Part shown: in pieces, positions 1 to 5,630 of the stretch
Position numbering within the stretch: position 1 is the first letter of the stretch
Layout of the letters: each line of letters starts with the position of its first letter
Assembly (NCBI GenBank): GCA_016866895.1
Contig: VGKX01000038.1
Location: 1-8,772, forward strand
Direction: 5' to 3'
Source: Candidatus Parvarchaeota archaeon
GTDB lineage: Archaea > Micrarchaeota > Micrarchaeia > Anstonellales > VGKX01
Length of the DNA stretch: 8,772 nt
The notes under the pieces: generated by a model
Databases searched by the model: none
What the model was told of the DNA's origin: nothing
The model's input: only the letters and a program-made list of their open reading frames with translations
Made by a program: the position numbers and the translations under genes

Positions 1-87
1 GTTTTTTCCAAGCATCAGTGCAACTGCAGCCAGAGCCATTACCGCGGCCGCCTGTGCGAAAACTTTTGTTTGAATCTGGCATGGCAA
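1..87 (-). CDS. Partial gene at left edge: hydrophobic N-terminus (membrane or secreted protein), uncertain
   Basis: A minus-strand frame stays open from 87 to the left edge. It encodes a strongly hydrophobic, alanine-rich segment (VFAQAAAVMALAAVALMLG) that resembles a signal peptide or membrane helix. In this frame the possible starts are TTG at 87 and ATG at 39, and only the latter has an SD-like AGGCGG, 8 bases upstream. A second frame has a better-placed ATG at 82 (MPDSNK...), 28 bases from the centre of a TATA-like box, but it then reads a non-hydrophobic peptide. Dropping one A from the A4 run at 64-67 (minus strand) would join MPDSNK to VFAQAAAV and give a normal-looking charged start plus helix. 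Only 29 codons are visible, so the function cannot be inferred, and the call rests on hydrophobicity alone. Confidence 0.3.
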   Translation of the reverse strand, partial: MPCQIQTKVFAQAAAVMALAAVALMLGKN

Positions 88-105
88 ACAAAACGGCCAA
101 GCAAG

Positions 106-114
106 TTTATATTT
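106..114 (-). promoter_or_regulatory. TATA-box-like element in the divergent intergenic region
   Basis: TTTATATTT (AAATATAAA on the minus strand) closely matches the archaeal TATA consensus. Its centre is 28 bases from the minus-strand ATG at 82, which suits a leaderless transcript running left. The element is nearly symmetric, so it could also serve the plus-strand gene at 180, with a leader of about 45 bases. An A/T-rich stretch near 130-139 (GAAATAATAA) is a weaker alternative for that gene. The call is positional inference only. Confidence 0.35.
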
Positions 115-179
115 GTGCAACCGGCAAAAGAAATAATAACCCTCGGCGTAATCTGAATTGGTTTATTTAGGTTGATTTA

Positions 180-575
180 ATGAGAGATGGCAATGAGATT
201 GGACGGAAAATTAACGAGCTGAAGCGTGCCAATTCCAAAAAGCGCGTTGCTTCCCCACAAAGGGAAGACATAATTTCCGCACTAAAATCTGTGCTTCGTA
301 TTGGCAAGTTCAAAACATTGCGCGACTGGGAGGCAAAAAACAGCGAGCTTGCCAAGCTTGAAAATGAAATAGTCAATGACAAGAGCATCTTCAGGTTCTT
401 GAGGCGGGGGTTTTATGGTGAAATAATCCCTGACCACAAAATAGACTCGTTGTCATGGAAAACTGCGGCGTATTCGTGGGCGCTGAAAATCAAGAGTCCT
501 GTTAGCGCCATGCTCCCAATCCAAATAGCCAACAAGAAGGGCAAAAAGAAGGAAAAAAGAAAGGAAAAAGCGTAA
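180..575 (+). CDS. Hypothetical protein with lysine-rich C-terminal tail (131 aa)
   Basis: I do not recognise this protein. It is basic throughout and has no signal peptide or membrane segment, so it is probably cytoplasmic. Residues 1-70 are rich in Lys, Arg, Glu and Leu and look helical. The middle (about 70-100) carries aromatic residues (FRFLRRGFYG, then SLSWKTAAYSW). The last 13 residues are almost all Lys, Glu and Arg. Such a tail often accompanies nucleic-acid or ribosome binding, but no domain supports that here. The ATG at 180 follows GGTTGATTTA, a G-rich SD-like string that recurs before a candidate start of the PEBP gene. A lipoprotein-signal reading frame begins 33 bases after its stop on the same strand, so the two may be co-transcribed. 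The plus-strand reading is preferred over the shorter open frame on the other strand because it is longer, starts at an ATG and has a plausible ribosome site. Confidence 0.6.
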   Translation: MRDGNEIGRKINELKRANSKKRVASPQREDIISALKSVLRIGKFKTLRDWEAKNSELAKLENEIVNDKSIFRFLRRGFYGEIIPDHKIDSLSWKTAAYSWALKIKSPVSAMLPIQIANKKGKKKEKRKEKA

Positions 576-596
576 ATATCCCCAACCTCCAAACTC

Positions 597-603
597 AGAA
601 GGG
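597..603 (+). promoter_or_regulatory. Shine-Dalgarno site before a TTG start at 609
   Basis: AGAAGGG lies 5 bases upstream of TTG at 609. TTG opens a frame with a lipoprotein signal peptide. The site supports real initiation there, and hence the view that the PEBP protein was meant to begin at 609. Confidence 0.45.
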
Positions 604-608
604 ATTAT

Positions 609-734
609 TTGAGGGCAAAATTTGCATTAGCGCTTCTTTTTGCCATTCTCTTATTGGGTTGCACTAAACAAGGCAGTTTGGCGGACCGAAAAATTCTGAT
701 TCATCTGGCATGCAAACGGCGTCTGGGGGGTTGA
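609..734 (+). pseudogene. Lipoprotein signal peptide segment, frameshifted from the PEBP gene
   Basis: From TTG at 609 the frame reads MRAKFALALLFAILLLGC followed by TKQGS. It has a basic N-terminus, a hydrophobic core and an LLLGC lipobox with Cys at 660-662, which would be lipidated and anchor the protein outside the membrane. Left as it is, the frame runs into low-quality sequence and stops at TGA 732-734. The PEBP frame, read upstream, is open back to TAA at 665-667 and encodes a Ser/Gly/Asn-rich linker (KNSDSSG) just where a lipoprotein linker would be expected. Adding one A to the A5 run at 689-693 would join signal, linker and PEBP domain without a break. Possible explanations are a sequencing or assembly indel, a real disabling mutation, or slippage on the A run. 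An independent 41-residue peptide is much less likely. Confidence 0.55.
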
Positions 735-1210
735 TTTATGTGAAAACACTTAAAATTTCGGCACCTTTCAATAACGGCGGGTTCATAGCAGACAGGTACA
801 CTTGCAAAGGGCCAAACATGTTCCCGCAAATCTCGGTTTCAGAAATACCAGCTGAGGCTGCATATCTTGCAATCGTTGTTGACGACCCGGACGCGCCAGG
901 CGGGGCGTTTACGCATTTTACGGCATGGAATGTGGCTATCGGCCAGGGTGCCAAAAATCATGTTTTTGAAGAAGCGTGGGGCAACAAGGGCGCAGGTGGC
1001 ACAGGGTCAGTTTTTGGAATGACCGACTTTGGGAAGTCTGGCTGGGGGGGCCCATGCCCGCCTCCTGGAAAACCGCACCGTTATTTTTTCAAAATCTATG
1101 CGCTCAAAGACCAGATAGAGGTGCAAAGCGGCTCAAAAATAGAGCTTGAGACAATAGTCGAGCGGCTGGCAATAGCAAAAGGGGAGACTGTTGGCTTGTA
1201 CAAACGATAG
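710..1210 (+). CDS. PEBP family protein (YbhB/YbcL-like), probably a frameshifted lipoprotein
   Basis: This is a phosphatidylethanolamine-binding-protein fold of the YbhB/YbcL type. These proteins are small and bind anionic ligands, and their role in prokaryotes is poorly defined. Family signatures are clear: DDPDAP at residues 58-63, a His at 69 in FTHFTAWNV, and GPCPPPGKPHRYFF at 114-127, which lines the ligand pocket. The rest matches the usual domain length of about 155 residues and ends normally. The start is unresolved. ATG 710 has no ribosome site. GTG 740 (VKTLKIS) follows GGGGGGTTGATTTAT and would give a typical 156-residue cytoplasmic protein. A one-base shift at 689-693 would instead make it a lipoprotein starting at TTG 609. 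I favour the lipoprotein reading because the signal peptide, lipobox and linker line up exactly with the domain. The family call is secure. Localisation is inferred. Confidence 0.9.
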   Translation: MQTASGGLIYVKTLKISAPFNNGGFIADRYTCKGPNMFPQISVSEIPAEAAYLAIVVDDPDAPGGAFTHFTAWNVAIGQGAKNHVFEEAWGNKGAGGTGSVFGMTDFGKSGWGGPCPPPGKPHRYFFKIYALKDQIEVQSGSKIELETIVERLAIAKGETVGLYKR

Positions 1211-1242
1211 CTCCCGACTATAATATTTGGCTTTATTTGCTG

Positions 1243-1260
1243 AAAGCTTGTCAATGCTTT
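1243..1260. terminator. Weak hairpin between the convergent PEBP and aroA genes
   Basis: AAAGC (1243-1247) and GCTTT (1256-1260) can pair around an 8-base loop, followed on the plus strand by AATTTATT. It sits in the 61-base gap between two converging genes, where a terminator is expected. The stem is only five pairs and the T tract is interrupted, so this is a tentative call. Confidence 0.25.
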
Positions 1261-1271
1261 AATTTATTCCA

Positions 1272-2567
1272 CTAATTATTCCATATCTGCCGCAGAACTT
1301 TGAAAAATGCAGGGAAGCTTTTTTTGACGCATTCTGGGTTGCAAATTCTTATGCCGCCTATCCTGAGCCCTGCCACGGCAAATGCCATTGCAATCCTGTG
1401 GTCGTTATGGGGGTCGATAAGGCCGCCGTGCAGTCCAGTCCCCCCGATGCCGGCACCTTTGATATGTATCTTTCCGTCTTTGAATCGCGCTTTACCTCCA
1501 AGGTTTCTTATGTTCTCAATTATGGCCTGCACCCTGTCGCTTTCCTTGAGCCGCAGCGTTTCAACACCGCCAATCCTGCTTGTCCCACGGGCAAACAGGC
1601 ACACGGCAGCCAGAGGCATTACAATATCCGGGCAGTCTGACATGTTAATATTTATAGCCTTTAAATTTCTGGCGCCAATAAGTTTTACACTCATCCTGCC
1701 AATTTTTATTTTGCAACCCATCTTTTCAAGGATTTCAGTGAAAAATTTGTCTCCCTGGCGCGTGTTGGCGCTTAGCCCTTTGACTCTGATGCTGCCGTTT
1801 GTAATGGCTGCCGCTGCAAAAAGGAATGCCGCTGAACTGTAATCGCCCTCAACCCTGTATCTGCATGGCCTGTAATTGCATGAAGCCACTCTAATCTCAT
1901 TTTCTTTTTTTTCAGTTTTGGCTCCAAACCTTTCCATCACTTCGCGAGTAATTTCAATATATGGCCTTGAAGCAATTTTCTTGCCAATGTTCAAAACAAT
2001 CCCTTTATTAATAAGGGGGCCTGTGACAAGCAAGGCCGATATAAACTGCGAGCTTGCGCTTGCTTCAATATTGCATTTTCCTCCATCAAGGCCGCTGCCG
2101 TTTATCCTTACTGGTAAATGCCCCTTCTCTTTGAGGTAATCAATACTGGCCCCAAGCCGCCTTAAGGCTTCAACAAGGGGCTTAATAGGCCTGCTTCTCA
2201 TCTTCATGCTTCCATCCACGATGCTCTGGCCGCCAATCAGGCAGCATATGGGAAGCAGGAACCTTGCGCTCACCCCGGAGCCTTGGGCATTCACCTTTTC
2301 CGGCCGCAGCCTTTCAATCCCGCCATCTATTGAAATCTCTCCCTTCCCGATCCTGACTTTTGCACCAAGTTTTCTGACTGCCTCAAGTGCAGCAAGCTGG
2401 TCTTGCGCAAGAAGCGGATTAATTATTGTTGTCCTGCCGTTGGCTAAAGCGCCAATGTATATCGCCCTAAGAGTATGTGCTTTGGACGGGGGTGCGACAA
2501 TCGTCGCGTTCATGGGCCTTTGGCATTTTTTTATTTCAACTGAACTTTGATGCATAGAACCAATCAT
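1272..2567 (-). CDS. aroA: 3-phosphoshikimate 1-carboxyvinyltransferase (EPSP synthase)
   Basis: This enzyme joins phosphoenolpyruvate to shikimate-3-phosphate to make EPSP, the sixth shikimate pathway step, in the cytoplasm. At 431 residues it is full length for the two-domain family. Conserved sites visible are PPSK (Lys29) with Arg34, MRSRPI (123-128), SSQ (172-174), GDYSSAA (241-247), the catalytic Asp314 in CPDIVMP, KESDR (341-345), HNDHR (387-391) and Lys416 in the CVKKSFP tail motif. The glyphosate-loop segment reads GSGVSARFL (96-104) instead of the usual GNAGTAMRPL type, and the Ser that normally follows the first Lys is Ala30. The ATG at 2567 overlaps the tyrA stop as ATGA, which indicates translational coupling. 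A second ATG at 2555 has no better ribosome site. It is the last gene of the operon although its step precedes AroC. The function is secure. Confidence 0.97.
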   Translation of the reverse strand: MIGSMHQSSVEIKKCQRPMNATIVAPPSKAHTLRAIYIGALANGRTTIINPLLAQDQLAALEAVRKLGAKVRIGKGEISIDGGIERLRPEKVNAQGSGVSARFLLPICCLIGGQSIVDGSMKMRSRPIKPLVEALRRLGASIDYLKEKGHLPVRINGSGLDGGKCNIEASASSQFISALLVTGPLINKGIVLNIGKKIASRPYIEITREVMERFGAKTEKKENEIRVASCNYRPCRYRVEGDYSSAAFLFAAAAITNGSIRVKGLSANTRQGDKFFTEILEKMGCKIKIGRMSVKLIGARNLKAININMSDCPDIVMPLAAVCLFARGTSRIGGVETLRLKESDRVQAIIENIRNLGGKARFKDGKIHIKGAGIGGTGLHGGLIDPHNDHRIAMAFAVAGLRIGGIRICNPECVKKSFPAFFKVLRQIWNN

Positions 2568-3322
2568 TTTCTCAGCCGCCTGTCAAGTGCAATGAGCCCT
2601 GAAATCAGTTTTTTTCGCTCCAGTTTTGCAAACCTGTTAAATTTTTGCATGTCAGTGAAAAGTGCCGTTGAGTCATTTGCAATCAGGCTGTGCGCCTTGC
2701 AAAGCTGTCTGAACGAACTTGTGGCAAATTCGCCCTGCCCCTCCTTCACGTGGTTTTTGAGCACTCCTGCCCATCCTTTAAGCATAAAGTGCATCATTGC
2801 CTGCGTCCTAGCTATTTTCCTGTCGTGCTCCTCTGGCGTGCAAACAGAAACCTTAAGCCCAAGGCTTTTCAAAACCCGTTTTGCCTTTTTCAGCTGCATG
2901 CCAGTGCATCTTATTGGGCAAAGTACAATACCCAAACCGCCAAGCCCGCCCCTTGCGCTTTGGGGCCCAAAAAGCGGATGCGTGCCCATGATAAAGCACG
3001 ATTTGGGAAGCAGCCTTTCCATTGCAGCTGCAGGCAGCTGCTTTACCGAGCAGGTGTCAAGCACCAGTGCGCCAGGACTTACGTGCTTGGCGGCATTCCT
3101 GGCGCAATTTTCAAATGCCGATATTGGGACTGCAAAAATTACTATTTTTCTTGATGCTGCTGCCTCAAGGCTTGAAAACACTACCCCTGGGCTTTTTGCT
3201 TTTGCCTTGAGCAATGCACTGCTGTCATAGGCGGTAATTTTTGCAAACTTTTGCAGATGCAGGGAAACCAGCCTTCCAAATGCCCCAAAACCGATTATGC
3301 CAACCTCAAGTTTTTTTGCCAT
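2564..3322 (-). CDS. tyrA: Prephenate/arogenate dehydrogenase (TyrA family)
   Basis: This NAD(P)-dependent enzyme oxidatively decarboxylates prephenate to 4-hydroxyphenylpyruvate, or arogenate to tyrosine, on the tyrosine branch. The N-terminal Rossmann domain has GFGAFG at 11-16. Asp33 lies at the end of the second strand (AYDSS), a position that usually favours NAD over NADP. Family motifs follow: LDTCSVK (88-94), GTHPLFGP (113-120) and EEHDR (164-168), with a helical dimerisation region to the end. At 252 residues it is a minimal form, with no fused chorismate mutase and no ACT domain, so feedback by tyrosine through an ACT domain is not expected. ATG 3322 has a GTGA ribosome-site-like string 6 bases upstream. 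The gene starts 65 bases after the aminotransferase stop and overlaps aroA by four bases. The family is secure. The substrate, prephenate or arogenate, cannot be told from sequence reading alone. Confidence 0.92.
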   Translation of the reverse strand: MAKKLEVGIIGFGAFGRLVSLHLQKFAKITAYDSSALLKAKAKSPGVVFSSLEAAASRKIVIFAVPISAFENCARNAAKHVSPGALVLDTCSVKQLPAAAMERLLPKSCFIMGTHPLFGPQSARGGLGGLGIVLCPIRCTGMQLKKAKRVLKSLGLKVSVCTPEEHDRKIARTQAMMHFMLKGWAGVLKNHVKEGQGEFATSSFRQLCKAHSLIANDSTALFTDMQKFNRFAKLERKKLISGLIALDRRLRK

Positions 3323-3387
3323 CTTTATTCACGTCATAGCATCAAGCTAATAAATCCTAAATCGCATCCCCAATTAGGTTTCCTCAA

Positions 3388-4443
3388 CTACTTTTGCCCC
3401 AGCTCATCTGCGATTATCTTTAGTGCAGCCACCAGTTTTTTCCCATTTTGGATTAATGCAATCCTGAAGCAATCCCTGTAATCGCCAAACATTGTCCCCG
3501 GACTTATTAATACTCCCTTTTTCGCAAGCTTTTTTGCAAGCTTTACTGCGTCAAGCCCTCTTCTCCTGACAAAGATGTAAAATCCTGCATCGGGCTTGCA
3601 TAATTGCAGCCCTTGGGACTTTTCAAGTATGCCAAGTGCCACTCTCAGGCGCCTGGCAAAAATTTTTCTCCTGCCCTTTGCAACAGTGTCCCTCATTTTT
3701 GCCGCGGCTAAGGCGGCATCCTGGATGAAAAGCGGCACGTTTGTTATAAAAATCCTGTTTTGTTCCTCTGCCTGCCTTGCCATTTTGCCTTGGGGGAAAA
3801 CAACATACCCTATCCTCCATCCTGTCATTGAAAATGTCTTTGAGAACGTGCCGATTTTTATCACATTTTTGCCTTCTGGGGCCTTGTTGTCTCTGCCGTC
3901 AAAGGCAAGGTCCCTATATGCCTCGTCGCTTAGCACATAAGCGCCCTTCTCTCTTGCAAGCCTTTCGATAAATTCAATGTCCGGCTTTTGAAGAGTCGTG
4001 CTTGTAGGGTTATTTGGCGAGTTGACAACTATCATGCCAGTATTTTTTGTCATTGCCATTGACAGTTTTTTTCGAGGCAACATAAACCCAAGATGCCCGT
4101 TCTTTTTTTCGGCAAGGCAGTCAATGACCCTTACTTTCAGTCTGTTTGCCCTTGCAATCTGCGAAAAACCGTGCCACGCAGGCCCAAGCACAACAATTCT
4201 TTCTCCAGGTCTTGTGCACACCTTCATTGCAAGGTTAATGGCCCATCTTGAGCCAGGCGTTATCACCACATTATTGGCATCGGCGCCGATTTTGGCTGCA
4301 ATTGCCTTTCTGAGAATGGCTTGGCCTGCCGGGCTTGCGTAGCAGTCCCTGCCTTCATTGATTGACTTTCTTGCTATCTTGGCAAGCAAAGCTGGGGCTT
4401 TCAAGTCCGGGTCCCCAACCCCCAAATCCATTGGTTTTTTCAT
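3388..4443 (-). CDS. Class I/II PLP aminotransferase, probable aromatic/prephenate aminotransferase
   Basis: This is a fold-type I, pyridoxal-phosphate aminotransferase of the aspartate aminotransferase superfamily. Visible sites (numbered from ATG 4443) are YASPAGQ near 35-41, NSPNNP with Asn145, SDEAY with Asp173 and Tyr176, the SKTFSMTGWRIGY block with the cofactor-binding Lys202 and Arg210, and a C-terminal FRIAL with Arg327 for the substrate carboxylate. Its place between pheA and tyrA argues that it aminates phenylpyruvate and 4-hydroxyphenylpyruvate, or prephenate to arogenate. That role is inferred. ATG 4443 is chosen because GAGG lies 8 bases upstream. ATG 4449 would leave only 2 bases. 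An in-frame TAA just upstream rules out a longer start. As a result the usual 25-35 residue N-terminal arm is missing and the protein begins almost at DLGVGDPDL. Ten bases separate it from pheA. Confidence 0.9.
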   Translation of the reverse strand: MKKPMDLGVGDPDLKAPALLAKIARKSINEGRDCYASPAGQAILRKAIAAKIGADANNVVITPGSRWAINLAMKVCTRPGERIVVLGPAWHGFSQIARANRLKVRVIDCLAEKKNGHLGFMLPRKKLSMAMTKNTGMIVVNSPNNPTSTTLQKPDIEFIERLAREKGAYVLSDEAYRDLAFDGRDNKAPEGKNVIKIGTFSKTFSMTGWRIGYVVFPQGKMARQAEEQNRIFITNVPLFIQDAALAAAKMRDTVAKGRRKIFARRLRVALGILEKSQGLQLCKPDAGFYIFVRRRGLDAVKLAKKLAKKGVLISPGTMFGDYRDCFRIALIQNGKKLVAALKIIADELGQK

Positions 4444-4453
4444 TTGCATTGCC

Positions 4454-5560
4454 TCACTTTTTTACGCCATCCTTTGCGCTTTCATAAACTCCCAAAACCT
4501 TGATGAAGCTTGTCATTTGTGAAAGCTCCCCTAGTGCCTGCTCTAGGTTCTTTTCCTTTGCATCCCCGACAAAGTCCATGTAAAAAACATATTCCCATTG
4601 CTTTGCTGGCCTTGACTCCAGCTTGGTAAGGTTGATTTTCCTTTCTGCAAATGGCTTAAGGCAGTGGTAAAGCGCCCCTGGCTTGTGCTTTGCGGCAAAG
4701 ACTATAGAAGTCTTCGGGTTCAGGCAATTTTCGGCCTTTTGCCGTGAGAGAAGCAAAAAGCGCGTGAAATTTTCCCTGCTGTTCCCAATGTCCTCCGCAA
4801 GCACCTTTAGCCCGTAGTAGTCCGCCGCCTTCCTGCTTGCGATCGCGGCGCAATTGTGCTTCTCCGTCTCAGCTATCATTTTTGCAGCGCCCGCAGTATC
4901 GTAATATGGCACCGGGCCGGCATACGGCAGTCTTTCTTCAAGGTATTTTTTGCACTGCCCAAGCGCCTGCGGATGCGAATATACTTCCTCGACTCCTGAA
5001 AGTGATGTGCTGCCTGCCGCAACCAGGCAATGCGTAATCCTATGCATGGTTTCTTTTGTAATGTGCAAGTCGTACTCCAGCAGCAAGTCGTAGACGCTGT
5101 TTACGCTTCCCTCAAGCGAGTTTTCAATCGGCACAAGGCCATAGTCAGCCTCGCCAGACCCTACTGCCTCAAACACCTCCCTGAAAGTGCTGCATGGAAG
5201 CGTAGTCCTGTTTTTTGAAAAAAGCCCGTCTATGGCCTGCTCGCTGTATGCCCCATGTTCTCCCTGGAAGGCAACAAGGGGCTGCTTTGAACCCTGCTTG
5301 AATTTGCTGTAGTCAATGACTTCCCTGAAAAGCTTGATTGCAAATTCCGTGTCTATGTCGCAAGTCTGGGCCCTCCTGCCAACGCTTCCAAGTATTTCCT
5401 CCTCCCTTGCAGAGTCCTCGCCTTCTATGCCAAGATGCTGTTTTGCCCGAAGTATCTTTTTTGCAGTCTCAACCCTTTTTGCAAGAAGCGAAACAATCTG
5501 CTTGTCGCACGAGTCAATCCTTTTCCTCATCTCGTCTATTTTCTTTTTTGATATTGCCAT
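4454..5560 (-). CDS. pheA: Bifunctional chorismate mutase / prephenate dehydratase with ACT domain
   Basis: This protein converts chorismate to prephenate and then to phenylpyruvate, the phenylalanine branch. Residues 1-85 are an all-helical AroQ chorismate mutase with the expected Arg12 (MRKRID), Arg29 and Lys40. Residues 95-272 are the prephenate dehydratase: FQGEHGAYSEQA (98-109), PIENSLEGSV (144-153), SHPQALGQC (195-203) and NFTRF (264-268) with the catalytic Thr266. Residues 284-360 are an ACT domain with GALY (295-298) and ESRP (315-318), the phenylalanine-binding motifs, so feedback inhibition by phenylalanine is expected. The length, 368 residues, is normal for the P-protein. ATG 5560 is preferred because GGTGA sits 5 bases upstream. 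The in-frame GTG at 5569 lies inside that ribosome site. It follows aroC by 70 bases and precedes the aminotransferase by 10. Confidence 0.96.
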   Translation of the reverse strand: MAISKKKIDEMRKRIDSCDKQIVSLLAKRVETAKKILRAKQHLGIEGEDSAREEEILGSVGRRAQTCDIDTEFAIKLFREVIDYSKFKQGSKQPLVAFQGEHGAYSEQAIDGLFSKNRTTLPCSTFREVFEAVGSGEADYGLVPIENSLEGSVNSVYDLLLEYDLHITKETMHRITHCLVAAGSTSLSGVEEVYSHPQALGQCKKYLEERLPYAGPVPYYDTAGAAKMIAETEKHNCAAIASRKAADYYGLKVLAEDIGNSRENFTRFLLLSRQKAENCLNPKTSIVFAAKHKPGALYHCLKPFAERKINLTKLESRPAKQWEYVFYMDFVGDAKEKNLEQALGELSQMTSFIKVLGVYESAKDGVKK

Positions 5561-5565
5561 CAGTT

Positions 5566-5570
5566 TCACC
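5566..5570 (-). promoter_or_regulatory. GGTGA ribosome binding site for pheA
   Basis: AAAGGTGA lies 5 bases before ATG 5560 on the minus strand. GGTGA is the classic archaeal anti-16S complement and also fits bacterial SD pairing. It decides the pheA start, since the upstream in-frame GTG at 5569 is part of the site itself. Confidence 0.6.
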
Positions 5571-5630
5571 TTTTATCATTTTTCATTGCATTTTCAGTCT
5601 CCAAATCCATTCTCAATGACAGTCTGCCCT

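Noticed and set aside
1..153. Plus-strand frame open from the left edge to TGA 154-156, a possible C-terminal end of an upstream gene.
   Set aside because: The translation is rich in Cys, His, Asn and Gln with no recognisable pattern. The opposite strand gives a coherent hydrophobic segment, so this looks like an antisense shadow.
1300..3230. Long plus-strand open frames opposite aroA and tyrA (for example 1300-1842, 2547-3230).
   Set aside because: They are antisense shadows. The minus strand encodes full-length EPSP synthase and TyrA with all motifs.
3323..3387. Imperfect inverted repeat CCTAA/TTAGG and an A/T-rich TTTATTAG in the aminotransferase-tyrA gap, possible terminator or internal promoter.
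   Set aside because: The stem has five pairs with a loop of about 13 bases and mismatched flanks, and the A/T-rich string is a poor TATA match. An internal promoter is possible but not supported.
5566..5610. A 14-codon minus-strand frame (MDLETENAMKNDKR) in the aroC-pheA gap, ending within the pheA ribosome site; possible leader peptide.
   Set aside because: It has no phenylalanine or other aromatic run, no ribosome site of its own and no visible attenuator hairpin or T tract. It is most likely chance.
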